From NCBI RefSeq assembly GCF_001730225.1, contig NZ_MIJE01000007.1:1-35921 (forward strand): a stretch of DNA of 35,921 nt, read 5' to 3'. Source of the stretch: Desulfuribacillus alkaliarsenatis (lineage in GTDB: Bacteria; Bacillota; Bacilli; Desulfuribacillales; Desulfuribacillaceae). Under the pieces are notes generated by a model. That model searched no databases and had not been told where the DNA came from. It saw only the letters and a program-made list of their open reading frames with translations. Positions 1 through 7,107 of the stretch are shown here, piece by piece (the first letter of the stretch is position 1; each line of letters begins with the position of its first letter). Both the position numbers and the translations under genes were made by a program.

Positions 1-104
1 CCGAGCTTTTCAACAACTTTGGAAGAACGCTTTCCATTTTCGTAAATTGATTTAACCACATATAAAGATGCAGCATTTTTTGAATTAACAATTTGTAGCC
101 TCAT
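1..104 (-). CDS. IS1634-like transposase, N-terminal fragment (partial)
   Basis: Reading the minus strand from the ATG at 104-102 gives 34 residues beginning MRLQIVNSKNAASLYVVKS and ending VVEKLG at the window edge. This matches what I recall as the N-terminus of IS1634-type (IS4 superfamily) DDE transposases, which start with a short basic beta-strand segment followed by an ENGKRSxKVVEKLG motif. An AGGGGA ribosome binding site (115-120) lies about 10 bases upstream. The gene is cut by the window edge, so no catalytic residue is visible. The 50-residue C-terminal fragment at the right end of the window is in the same orientation and is consistent with the same element type. Confidence 0.75.
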   Translation of the reverse strand, partial: MRLQIVNSKNAASLYVVKSIYENGKRSSKVVEKL

Positions 105-231
105 TTATACACCGTCCCCTTGTCGATTGCTTATATTATAACACATTGTGAAACATTGTGCACTATATAAATAGAAAAATTGACAAAAAAATAAGCCTAC
201 ATCAAGGCTTGTTGGGATTTTTTCTTTATTA

Positions 232-244
232 AAGTGTCAAAGAC
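232..244. repeat. Terminal inverted repeat of the left IS copy
   Basis: The 13 bases aagtgtcaaagac are the exact reverse complement of 35677-35689. Both copies lie just outside transposase fragments of the same type, at opposite ends of the element, as expected for terminal inverted repeats. Bases inside and outside this block do not continue the match, so 13 bp is the visible length. Confidence 0.75.
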
Positions 245-377
245 CCGGGCACCAATAGCTAATTAAAAGCTTTATCATAAAACTAGCAGAAGACGAAGTA
301 GGAAATATATACCTTAGCAAAGAAAGTGAGATATGATATTATAATATAGAATGGAATGGAGGAGCGGAGGTAAACGA

Positions 378-644
378 ATGGAACAGCAAATATTGCAACT
401 TATCTTGGACAAATTAGATAAGATTGAATCAGGTCAGGAAGCTATGCGCAAAGAAATGCAAGAAATGAAGCAAGAACAACAAGGAATGAAGCAAGAGCAA
501 CAAGGAATTAAAGCAAGAATTAAACGATTGGAAGAAGGACAAGAAATGATTCTAGAGTTTTTAAAAAATATGGAACAAACACTGGTGAATTGCGAGAAAG
601 ACCATGAATTTATAGAGAAATTAAAGAAGGTTGCAGGAGAGTAG
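378..644 (+). CDS. Small coiled-coil protein of unknown function
   Basis: The predicted 88-residue protein starts at the ATG at 378, chosen because GGAGG (366-370) precedes it at good spacing. The in-frame ATG at 351 lies in an AT-rich promoter-like stretch (tataat at 340-345) with no ribosome binding site. The protein is almost entirely charged heptad-like helix: DKLDKIESGQEAMRKEMQ, then two copies of MKQEQQG, then KRLEEGQEMILEFLKNME. It has no signal peptide or membrane segment. It resembles in style the coiled-coil product at 6657. Small Firmicute proteins of this kind are common next to mobile or surface genes, and their function is unknown. It stands alone and is followed by a terminator. 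Confidence 0.6.
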   Translation: MEQQILQLILDKLDKIESGQEAMRKEMQEMKQEQQGMKQEQQGIKARIKRLEEGQEMILEFLKNMEQTLVNCEKDHEFIEKLKKVAGE

Positions 645-695
645 AGTATAAGTCCTATCCTATATAAGATTGAATTAGTAGCAAAAATTATTCTT

Positions 696-718
696 AGACC
701 CCTAGTGGGTCTATTTTT
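696..718 (+). terminator. Rho-independent terminator after the coiled-coil gene
   Basis: A 6-bp stem agaccc/gggtct with a 5-base loop is followed by a T-rich run (atttttat). It lies about 50 bases after the stop codon at 644. Confidence 0.75.
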
Positions 719-820
719 ATACTATAGTTATTTGCAAGTATACACATAGACGATTCAGTATAATAATAGTATGATAGAATACGTCAACGAACTATTGGGA
801 AGGATAGGGGAGCTGTGGGT

Positions 821-1786
821 ATGGGTAATGATGCAAAGGTTTTAGTAATAGGAACGATATTCGTAGATTGTAAAGGATTTGCTAGAGATGAGTACAATCC
901 TGATGCTAGGAACTTAGGAAAAATTAAGTTTTTCCACGGTGGTGTGGCTCGAAATGTCGCTGAAAATATGGCTAAGTTGAATTTGCAAACTACACTTATG
1001 GCCTCAGCAGATGCAACACCGTTAGGGAAAGATGTAATAGAGCGCTTAGAAGCTGCTAAAGTAAGCACAAAATACATAAAAGAAGCTAAGGAAGATGGCA
1101 TGGGTATGTGGCTAGCTATTTTGGACAAGCAGGGGAGTCTATCAGGTTCAATTTCGCAAATGCCAGATTTAGCACTACTTAAGCAAACTATAGATGAGAA
1201 TATAACTGAAATAGCCAACGAATTCACAGATATTGTCCTAGAGCTGGATTTAAATATAGATATAACTAGTAAAGCGATTGCAATTGCAAAGGAACATAAC
1301 AAAAAAATCTATGGTATTCCTGGAAACCTCGATGTTATATTGTCAAACCCGGAGATTTTAAAGGATATGGATTGCTTTATATGCAATAACTTTGAGGCTG
1401 ATCGTTTGTTTGAAACGGATTTTACCAATAGTAGTCTAGATTTTAAAAGGCAGCTAGTAGAAACTTTTGCTAAAAAGCTAAGAATTCAGTTTTTCGTTGT
1501 TACTCTTGGTGGAGACGGTTCAGTATATTACGATGTTAATTCTAAGGCGAGTGGATACCAACCAGTTTTTCCTGTCAATGTAGTGGAATCGACTGGGGCG
1601 GGGGATGCGTTTTTCTCTGGGACGGTTATGGGTTTGATAAAAAACAAACCATTATCGGAAGCTGTAATATGTGGCACGAAGGTAGCGGGCTGGACAATTG
1701 AGTCGGTGGAAAACTGCTGTGAAGATCTTAGTGAAAAAATTAAAGGCGACGAACTCTTCAGAGATGTAGAAAAAGTTACAGTATAA
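821..1786 (+). CDS. PfkB/ribokinase-family carbohydrate or nucleoside kinase
   Basis: This protein of about 321 residues belongs to the PfkB (ribokinase) fold. It would phosphorylate a small sugar or nucleoside with ATP in the cytoplasm. Both family signatures are present: GGVARNVAENMA near residue 40, and STGAGDAFFSG near residue 258, where the Asp of GAGD (about D262) is the expected catalytic base. An N-x-x-E segment (NNFEADRLF) lies in mid-protein. The substrate is not evident. The segment NLGKIKFFHGGVARN resembles pseudouridine kinases (PsuK), but no pseudouridine glycosidase gene is adjacent. ATG 821 is preferred because AGGGGAG (806-812) is 8 bases upstream; a GTG at 815 is the alternative. 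The stop overlaps the start of the VanZ-like gene by one base (TAATG), so the two are co-transcribed. Confidence 0.88.
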   Translation: MGNDAKVLVIGTIFVDCKGFARDEYNPDARNLGKIKFFHGGVARNVAENMAKLNLQTTLMASADATPLGKDVIERLEAAKVSTKYIKEAKEDGMGMWLAILDKQGSLSGSISQMPDLALLKQTIDENITEIANEFTDIVLELDLNIDITSKAIAIAKEHNKKIYGIPGNLDVILSNPEILKDMDCFICNNFEADRLFETDFTNSSLDFKRQLVETFAKKLRIQFFVVTLGGDGSVYYDVNSKASGYQPVFPVNVVESTGAGDAFFSGTVMGLIKNKPLSEAVICGTKVAGWTIESVENCCEDLSEKIKGDELFRDVEKVTV

Positions 1787-2244
1787 TGAATAAATCAAGC
1801 AAATACATTTCCTGGGCTTGTGTGCTATTTTGGATGGCGCTGATTTTTTATCTTTCTCATCAGCCTGCCACAGAATCAAATGAATTGAGCACAGGTATTA
1901 CAGAACTTATAAAACAATTTATAGAAAGAGTTATGCCACATATTGCAATTGACATAAGCACACTGAATTTCATTATCAGAAAGGGTGCTCATTTCTTTGC
2001 TTACTTAGTTCTAGGGGTACTTGTTATCAATGCTTTATGGGCTAGTGGATTTAAAGGCTGGCGGATGGCTGGAGTCGCTTTTGTAATTTGTGTATCTTAC
2101 GCAATTACAGATGAAGTGCATCAGTTGTTTATCCCAGGTCGTAGTGGAGAAATTCGAGATGTCATAATCGATAGTGCGGGTGCATTAGTTGGAATTAGCA
2201 TATACTATCTGCTTCGAAGTGCGTATGGTATTAACAAGACATAG
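1786..2244 (+). CDS. VanZ-like family membrane protein
   Basis: A protein of 152 residues with about four membrane helices (roughly residues 8-25, 66-84, 92-108 and 127-145). The VanZ-like pattern is clear: RKGAHFFAYLVLG near 65-77 and DEVHQLFIPGRSGEIRDVII near 109-128, followed by a small-residue helix. VanZ of Enterococcus gives low-level teicoplanin resistance by an unclear mechanism. Most chromosomal VanZ-like proteins have no known role, and resistance should not be inferred here. The start codon overlaps the stop of the kinase gene, showing translational coupling. A terminator follows. Confidence 0.9.
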   Translation: MNKSSKYISWACVLFWMALIFYLSHQPATESNELSTGITELIKQFIERVMPHIAIDISTLNFIIRKGAHFFAYLVLGVLVINALWASGFKGWRMAGVAFVICVSYAITDEVHQLFIPGRSGEIRDVIIDSAGALVGISIYYLLRSAYGINKT

Positions 2245-2261
2245 ATATTTATCTGTATAAT

Positions 2262-2294
2262 AAACAGTCCGAAATTAAGCGGGCTGTTTTTGTT
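2262..2294 (+). terminator. Rho-independent terminator after the VanZ-like gene
   Basis: A 9-bp stem aacagtccg/cgggctgtt (one G-U pair) is followed by tttgttttg. It ends the kinase-VanZ unit. Confidence 0.85.
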
Positions 2295-2392
2295 TTGTAA
2301 AATTTCATAAAAATTTGTCAGAAATAGCAGGAATTTAGCAAATTTATGCAGAATAGGGAAATCAAATAAGTAATAGTAAGAGGAGGTAGGTA

Positions 2393-5335
2393 ATGTATAA
2401 GGTCTATCGAGTTATTGTTACTGCTATTGTCTTTTGCGGGCTAATGTTACTTAGCTGGAATTTCACTAGTGCCGTAGATTTGCTTGAGTTTGAAGGTGAG
2501 GGAACCAAAGAAAATCCATATCAAATTGCAACACCAGAACAATTAGATTTAGTTAGACAACATTTGGACAAGCATTTTATTCAAGTTGCTGATATTGATC
2601 TATCGGAATATTTATCGAGTGGAGGGGCTGGTTACAACGATGGATATGGATGGGAACCCATAGGTATTTCTTTAGGGAATGCTTTTATAGGTACATACGA
2701 TGGTCAAGGTTATACAATTTCTAATCTAGCAATAAATAGAAGTAATCAAGATCATATTGGTTTATTTGGTTATGTTGGTAATAACACAACAATATCGTTT
2801 AATATAAAGGTAACTATAAAGCGTATAGGTTTATTGGATGTTAATATTAATGGAAATGACTTTGTGGGCGGATTAGTTGGAACTTTACAACATGGAGAAA
2901 TTCATGAGTGCTACGTAACTGGAGATGTTGTAGGGACAGGATTTAGAGTCGGTGGATTGGTTGGATCGAATAATAGGCGAGTAGAGAATTCTTATAGTAA
3001 AGCTTCTGTTACAGGAAGTTCTATGGTTGGTGGACTAGTAGGAGCTAACGTAAGTACATCAGCGAGAGTTATAAATTGCTATTCAGTTGGAAGAGTTGCG
3101 AGAGTAGGTACAATAGGATTAGTTGGCGGTTTAATTGGGTATAATGAACCAAATGTGAGCGTATGGATAAATAGTTATTATAACTCCAATACTTCGGAAC
3201 AATCAGATACTGGAAAAGGGTTCGGAAGGACAACAGCTGATATGAAGAAGAAGTCGACTTATGAAAACTGGAATTTCGATGCGGCTGAAGATAGCGTACA
3301 GCCTATTTGGCATATCAATGAAGAAATCAATGACGGATACCCGTATTTAATGGCTTTTTTGAAACATGAGGAAGTTAAGGGTTCGAATTCAAGCTTAGCA
3401 GAACTTTATCTGTACGTAATTGATGATTATGGAACAAAGAGTTTAGCAGAAATAATGCCAGAGTTTGCTAAGGAACAGCACCATTATTCAGCGATTGTTA
3501 CTGAGTCTGTATACCAAGTTAAACTTAGGGTATTACCTGAGGATGAAAAAGCTACAATTATAGTTAATGAAGATACTATTGACATAGACGGTCTTTCTCG
3601 AGTAATTCCTTTGGAAATAGGGACTAATGATATCGTTGTAGTGGTAATTGCAGAAGATAATGAATCATCACAACACTATGTATTGATAGTAACTAGAATA
3701 GAAGACAACTTAGGTGAACCTGGTGAAAAAAATCCTGAGCCGGGCGACCCTGAGCCAACAGAACCTGAACCAACCGAAACTGAACCAAGTAATCCTGAAC
3801 CAAGTAATCCTGAACCAAGTAATCCTGAACCAAGTAATCCTGAACCGAGTGACCCTGAGCCAATCGACCCTGGACCAAGTGACTCAGAACCAAGCGACCC
3901 TGGACCAAGTGACCCAGAGCCATTCGACCCTGAACCAACAGAAAGTGAGCCAGAATTACAGAATGGTTATATAGAAGAAGATGAAAAACTTGATAGTAAC
4001 TTATTAAACTTAGAACAAGCAGTGATAAATCTGATTAGAATTCAACCAAATATGGAAGCTACGTTGATAGAGACAGGTCAAATTGTTATAAATTTAGATG
4101 AGTTGATTAATGCAGAACAGTTGGTGCAATTAGACTATAATGCCATAATACATGTTTCTATATTACACTCATCACAAACTATTGTTACACTTTCTGGATC
4201 AATGACTAAGTTTTTGATTGAAAAAAGAACCAAATTACATATAGAGACAGCTAATTCAATACTCTATTTTCCGCTTGATGAATTAAACAACATAGATATT
4301 TCACTTGAACATTTACAAAGCTTAAATTTTGAGATTAATGACGCATCTGAGAAAATAGAAATATTAGCAGCAGATGCTGAAATTATTAATCCAGTTGAGT
4401 TTTTAGTATATGTAAATTTGGATAGTTCAACAGAAATACAAGATAGTAATCAGCTAGTCGATGTTAAAGAAATTAATCAGTTCAATGTTTACATAGCTAG
4501 AGATATTAAGATGCCAAGTGATTGGGGATTTGAACAAGTGGGTACGGGAGTATATATAACTGATACGGGTGAATATTATCATGTGCCGACGACATTTTAT
4601 GAAGCTGACGGAGTTAAGTATGCCCGTATATTGAGCTTGACTAATAGTATTTACGGGCTATTAGTAGTAAAAAGCAGCTCTTTTGTAGATATGATTGACC
4701 ATTGGGCTTATGAGTCAGTAAAAAATTTAACTGATAGACAAATTCTTAAAGGAATAAATATAGATGGAGAGCTATATTTTGAGCCTAACAGGAATATAAC
4801 AAGAGCGGAGTTCGTTACTATTCTAACTAGAGCAGTAGGGTTACATGCGGGTAAACAATATAGTCACAGTAATTTAGACTATACAAGCATATCTAATCCA
4901 CAGGGTGTAATGTATGTTGATATTGATGAAAAGGATTGGTTTGAACATTATATTAGGCTGGCCAAAACTAATAACTTAATAAATGGTTATAATGATCAAA
5001 CTTTTCGACCACTAGATTATATTACGAGAGAGCAAGCAGTTGTTATATTATATAATGCAAAAAACTTCGTACATGCGAAAACGTCTAGTGGGCAAAAGAT
5101 TAATTATAACGGTGGAATAGATTACAGTGCTAGTACAGATATTGACAAACTTATGTTATATGCTGATGCAAAGCAAATTTCATCTTGGTCTATAGAAGCA
5201 TTTCGATTATTGGTTTCAGAGCAATTAATTAAAGGGTATGAAGGTAAACTGCATCCTAAAAACAACCTAACACGTGCACAGGCGGCTGTGTTAATAGAAA
5301 GATTATTAGAGTATATAAAATTAACCAATAATTAA
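2393..5335 (+). CDS. Secreted SLH-anchored protein with GLUG repeats and a cadherin-like sandwich domain
   Basis: A surface protein of 980 residues. It has a signal peptide (about residues 1-28, hydrophobic core IVTAIVFCGLMLLSW), then GLUG-type repeats (about 115-260; recurring VGGLVG...N.YS.G.V), a cadherin-like beta-sandwich segment (about 335-435), a proline-rich linker of PEPS/PEPT units (about 440-520), a region of unknown fold (525-760), and three C-terminal SLH domains (about 764-815, 841-890 and 923-972; motifs ITRAEF, ITREQA, LTRAQA). SLH domains bind pyruvylated wall polymer, so the protein should sit on the cell surface with its N-terminal repeats exposed. AGGAGG lies 7 bases before the ATG. 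It is monocistronic. GLUG repeats are known from adhesins and IgA-protease-like proteins, so an adhesive role is possible but unproven. Confidence 0.88.
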   Translation: MYKVYRVIVTAIVFCGLMLLSWNFTSAVDLLEFEGEGTKENPYQIATPEQLDLVRQHLDKHFIQVADIDLSEYLSSGGAGYNDGYGWEPIGISLGNAFIGTYDGQGYTISNLAINRSNQDHIGLFGYVGNNTTISFNIKVTIKRIGLLDVNINGNDFVGGLVGTLQHGEIHECYVTGDVVGTGFRVGGLVGSNNRRVENSYSKASVTGSSMVGGLVGANVSTSARVINCYSVGRVARVGTIGLVGGLIGYNEPNVSVWINSYYNSNTSEQSDTGKGFGRTTADMKKKSTYENWNFDAAEDSVQPIWHINEEINDGYPYLMAFLKHEEVKGSNSSLAELYLYVIDDYGTKSLAEIMPEFAKEQHHYSAIVTESVYQVKLRVLPEDEKATIIVNEDTIDIDGLSRVIPLEIGTNDIVVVVIAEDNESSQHYVLIVTRIEDNLGEPGEKNPEPGDPEPTEPEPTETEPSNPEPSNPEPSNPEPSNPEPSDPEPIDPGPSDSEPSDPGPSDPEPFDPEPTESEPELQNGYIEEDEKLDSNLLNLEQAVINLIRIQPNMEATLIETGQIVINLDELINAEQLVQLDYNAIIHVSILHSSQTIVTLSGSMTKFLIEKRTKLHIETANSILYFPLDELNNIDISLEHLQSLNFEINDASEKIEILAADAEIINPVEFLVYVNLDSSTEIQDSNQLVDVKEINQFNVYIARDIKMPSDWGFEQVGTGVYITDTGEYYHVPTTFYEADGVKYARILSLTNSIYGLLVVKSSSFVDMIDHWAYESVKNLTDRQILKGINIDGELYFEPNRNITRAEFVTILTRAVGLHAGKQYSHSNLDYTSISNPQGVMYVDIDEKDWFEHYIRLAKTNNLINGYNDQTFRPLDYITREQAVVILYNAKNFVHAKTSSGQKINYNGGIDYSASTDIDKLMLYADAKQISSWSIEAFRLLVSEQLIKGYEGKLHPKNNLTRAQAAVLIERLLEYIKLTNN
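3716..3951 (+). repeat. Coding tandem repeat: PEPS/PEPT proline-rich linker
   Basis: This in-frame low-complexity stretch is built on a 15-base unit (cctgaaccaagtaat). Four units near 3785-3845 are almost identical, and the others have drifted. It encodes an extended hinge between the beta-sandwich domain and the rest of the surface protein. Such arrays change length by slippage. The long open frames on other strands here are side effects of the repeat. Confidence 0.85.
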
Positions 5336-5385
5336 ATTAAATTAAAGTTAAGTCGAAGTCAAAACAAAGTCAAAACAAAGTTAAA

Positions 5386-5419
5386 GCGAAATTTAAGGGG
5401 ATCATTTCGATCCCCTCGC
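5386..5419. terminator. Hairpin between convergent genes, probable bidirectional terminator
   Basis: The 8-bp stem aggggatc/gatcccct has a 5-base loop and an outer gcga/tcgc pair. It sits between the SLH gene (+) and the small membrane protein gene (-). It is not followed directly by a long T run in either direction, so termination is likely but not certain. Confidence 0.5.
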
Positions 5420-5444
5420 AGTTATTATTGCTTGTTTTTTAAAA

Positions 5445-5663
5445 TTACAATTTCTGTTCATCATTTTTTTTAATACCTTTTAGCATAGAAAGTATCTCAC
5501 GCTGGATAGTAACACTTTTTGTCAGTTTTGATTGTAAATCCCTTTGGTAGTCCATTAACTGAGTTTCACGCTCCCTTGAGTCCATACGATTTGTAATAAT
5601 TAAATACACAGCTACAGCTCCGAAAATAAACTCTGATACAAGCTTAAATAGTATTTCTTCCAT
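5445..5663 (-). CDS. Small holin-like membrane protein (BhlA/UviB- or YvrJ-like)
   Basis: A protein of 72 residues with one N-terminal membrane helix (about residues 5-24, FKLVSEFIFGAVAVYLIIT) and a charged, coiled-coil-like tail (RMDSRERETQLMDYQRDLQSK). The length and layout resemble BhlA/UviB bacteriocin-associated holin-like proteins. YvrJ-type small proteins, which often accompany DUF1659 and DUF2922 genes, are the other possibility. A GGGTGGTG ribosome binding site lies about 8 bases before the ATG. It lies downstream of the DUF1659-DUF2922 pair, but a terminator at 5708-5747 separates them, so it may have its own promoter. Actual holin activity is not shown. Confidence 0.6.
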   Translation of the reverse strand: MEEILFKLVSEFIFGAVAVYLIITNRMDSRERETQLMDYQRDLQSKLTKSVTIQREILSMLKGIKKNDEQKL

Positions 5664-5707
5664 AGATTTTCACCACCCTAATAACTTTATCTAAATTTGT
5701 AAAATAC

Positions 5708-5747
5708 GAATAAAAGGCCACCTTGAGCTAAGCTCTAAGGTGGCCTT
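5708..5747 (-). terminator. Rho-independent terminator after the DUF2922 gene
   Basis: The 11-bp perfect stem aaggccacctt/aaggtggcctt is followed on the minus strand by ttttattcg. It ends the DUF1659-DUF2922 transcript about 30 bases past the stop. Confidence 0.85.
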
Positions 5748-5779
5748 GATAAAGATTAGTAAAATAAGTTTTTGGCACA

Positions 5780-5995
5780 TTACTCAAAATCTATTTCTTG
5801 CACTGTGCGTTCAATAATGCGGGCACCGACTTTTTCTACTAAGCCACCGCCATGTTCAAAAGCATCAGCAGCCAAGATTTCATCCATTGCTGCTTGCACT
5901 GATTGAGCATCTATAGGTTCAAGTGGATTATCAACGCCGATTCTAGTAAGCTTACCTTCAGCGTTACGAAATACTAATTCGAGTTTCTTTGACAT
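5780..5995 (-). CDS. DUF2922 family protein
   Basis: A protein of 71 residues with the DUF2922 pattern: KLELVFRNAEGKLTRIGVDNP at the start, a central AMDEILAADAF helix, and the closing ARIIERTVQEID strand. The family is small, cytoplasmic, common in Firmicutes and without known function. An AGGAGG ribosome binding site is 7 bases upstream of the ATG. It follows the DUF1659 gene with an 85-base gap in the same direction, the usual pairing, and shares its transcript. Confidence 0.88.
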   Translation of the reverse strand: MSKKLELVFRNAEGKLTRIGVDNPLEPIDAQSVQAAMDEILAADAFEHGGGLVEKVGARIIERTVQEIDFE

Positions 5996-6080
5996 TTAAA
6001 GCCCTCCTTTCTCTTAGATATTCACTGTTATCTATTAAAATGTAATTGTTTAACTTGCTTGTAGTTAAGCTAACTTGTTG

Positions 6081-6305
6081 TTACTCTTGTTCTAAAGAAC
6101 TAGTATCAGTTCTGTCAATCCCGTAAAGTGGGAATTCCTGTAATGATGCCAGGGCGACGGCTGTATTAAAAACAGCTTCGTCAGTGGCCATAGGCTTAAT
6201 GCGTGAATAGTTTTTTCTACGTAAGATAGAAAAACCAAATGCATCCGTACCAGTTTCGAGTACTAAGCTAACACGGCTATCTACACGATCACTTATAACT
6301 GCCAT
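6081..6305 (-). CDS. DUF1659 family protein
   Basis: A protein of 74 residues with the DUF1659 pattern: SRVSLVLETGTDAFGFSILRRK, then YSRIKPMATDEAVFNTAVALASLQ, then a short tail with an IDRTD segment. The family has no known function and is regularly found upstream of DUF2922 and a short YvrJ-type membrane protein, as here. AAAGGAGG lies about 10 bases before the ATG. It is the first gene of a minus-strand unit, divergent from the promoter at 6458-6486. Confidence 0.88.
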   Translation of the reverse strand: MAVISDRVDSRVSLVLETGTDAFGFSILRRKNYSRIKPMATDEAVFNTAVALASLQEFPLYGIDRTDTSSLEQE

Positions 6306-6392
6306 TAGCGTGACCTCCTTTCGTTTAGATATTCAAATCGATTTGACACTTTATATAATGCAATACTAACCAAAAAAGGGGAACAAAATTGA

Positions 6393-6410
6393 AGTATACT
6401 GTGATATACT
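6393..6410. promoter_or_regulatory. Inverted repeat between divergent transcripts
   Basis: agtata/tatact arms with a 6-base spacer lie between the DUF1659 start and the divergent promoter at 6458. The motif gatatacta inside it recurs twice upstream of the SLH gene (7174-7182 and 7187-7195). It could be an operator or just AT-rich promoter sequence. The remainder of 6306-6656 holds only the promoter and leader listed separately. Confidence 0.25.
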
Positions 6411-6457
6411 ATTAAGACACAAAAGGACAAAACATCCTCTAAAATACCAAATATCAC

Positions 6458-6486
6458 TTGACTAGCACAGGTGTTCGCTGTATAAT
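6458..6486 (+). promoter_or_regulatory. Sigma-A promoter for leader A and the coiled-coil gene
   Basis: TTGACT, a 17-base spacer and a perfect TATAAT predict a start near 6493. That leaves a leader of about 160 bases before the TTG start at 6657, containing the structured element at 6539-6632. Confidence 0.85.
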
Positions 6487-6538
6487 TAAGATAACGGAAC
6501 AAAAGTTCTATGCATCGGGATTATTTCAGTCTATGTTC

Positions 6539-6632
6539 TACTATCAGATATTAAAAGTTTAATGATGATAGTATAACGGCAACTAAGGAATTCACCTACG
6601 TCTATGACTTGGCGATTTCCAAGTTTTGTTTA
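6539..6632 (+). ncRNA. Structured leader RNA, copy A (unidentified cis-regulatory element)
   Basis: This leader shares a conserved core with 17451-17565. Three helices can be drawn. P1 pairs tactatca (6539-6546) with tgatagta (6566-6573). P2 starts with acg/cgt (6576-6578 with 6599-6601), has a GCAAC internal loop, and closes with a short AGG/CCT helix and a six-base loop. P3 pairs acttgg with ccaagt (6607-6624) and is followed by tttgttta, like a weak terminator. The single-stranded core, including ggcaactaagg and ttcacctacgtc, is identical in both copies apart from one loop base. The P1 loop varies in length, as is usual in structured RNAs. It lies 32 bases before the coding start. I do not recognise a known riboswitch consensus. 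Confidence 0.6.
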
Positions 6633-6656
6633 TGAAAGTATGGTGAGGTGATTCTA

Positions 6657-6944
6657 TTGAGTGAAGAAATGTTTAGAATTATGATGGAAGAAATCAAGGA
6701 CATCAAGGCGAACATGGCAACAAAGGATGATCTAAAGGGCTTTGCAACAAAGGATGACATCAAAGAAATTCGAGAAGAGATGAAGAACTTCGCAACGAAG
6801 GATGACATCAAAGATATTCGAGAAGAGATGAAGAACTTCGCAACAAAGGATGACATTAAGCATCTAGACGCTAAGATTGACATGGTTGCCAAGGAACTTT
6901 ACGATAGCCTTCACACACTTCTTGAAGTTATGGACAAAAAATAA
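6657..6944 (+). CDS. Coiled-coil repeat protein, probably frameshifted at its 3' end
   Basis: The TTG at 6657 is preferred because GAGGTG (6644-6649) lies 7 bases upstream; a GTG at 6648 overlaps that site. The frame encodes about 95 residues, LSEEMFRIMMEEIKDIKANM, followed by repeated FATKDDIKxIREEMKN units of 17 residues, then LDAKIDMVAKELYDSLHTLL. It is a cytoplasmic, charged coiled coil of unknown function. The frame stops just after an A6 run. The -1 frame continues with similar coiled-coil sequence to 7072, so the intact protein is probably about 137 residues. It has its own strong promoter and the structured leader A. It may be a degraded gene, a programmed frameshift or a sequencing error. 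Confidence 0.65.
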   Translation: MSEEMFRIMMEEIKDIKANMATKDDLKGFATKDDIKEIREEMKNFATKDDIKDIREEMKNFATKDDIKHLDAKIDMVAKELYDSLHTLLEVMDKK

Positions 6945-7072
6945 CAGATGTCAGAGACATGCAGCAGATTCAGATTGACAAGCATGAGAGTGCTCTTGAA
7001 GTACTAAATAAAAGAACATTAGTGTTGGAAGCGGAGCAGGTACGTATTAAAAAGCACTTATCAATGGTGTAA
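6936..7072 (+). other. Slippery A6 run and -1 frame continuation of the coiled-coil gene
   Basis: Just before the stop TAA (6942-6944) the sequence reads gac aaa aaa taa. A -1 slip on A-AAA-AAT, or one extra A in the transcript, joins the frame to ata aca gat gtc and gives ITDVRDMQQIQIDKHESALE followed by VLNKRTLVLEAEQ, ending at 7072. This has the same helical, charged character as the upstream part, and there is no ribosome binding site or start of its own. The 3' piece is therefore a continuation rather than a separate gene. Confidence 0.6.
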
Positions 7073-7107
7073 GTTAGAGCGAGCTTATCTATATTAATAA
7101 TATTGAG

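Larger units (their letters stand above)
1..244 (-). mobile_element. IS1634-like insertion sequence, left copy, truncated by window edge
   Basis: This is the 5' part of an insertion sequence whose transposase is read on the minus strand and runs off the left edge. Its outer end is taken as the 13-bp sequence aagtgtcaaagac at 232-244. The exact inverse is found at 35677-35689, at the outer end of the transposase fragment on the right, so these are the two terminal inverted repeats of one IS type. Between the transposase start and the repeat lie about 130 bp of AT-rich leader with an imperfect hairpin near 193-211. The family assignment rests on the protein ends only. Target duplications cannot be tested because the other flank lies outside the window. 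Confidence 0.75.

Noticed and set aside
258-335. Short open frame reading SFIIKLAEDEVGNIYLSKE just inside the left IS
   Set aside because: It could be the tail of a gene broken by the IS, but an in-frame stop lies just upstream and it has only about 25 codons, too little to support.
1786-2244. Glycopeptide resistance from the VanZ-like gene
   Set aside because: No vanHAX or regulatory genes are present, and chromosomal VanZ-like proteins are common without resistance.
3693-3974. Open frames in two other frames across the PEPS linker
   Set aside because: Both are shadows of the 15-base coding repeat and lack start signals.
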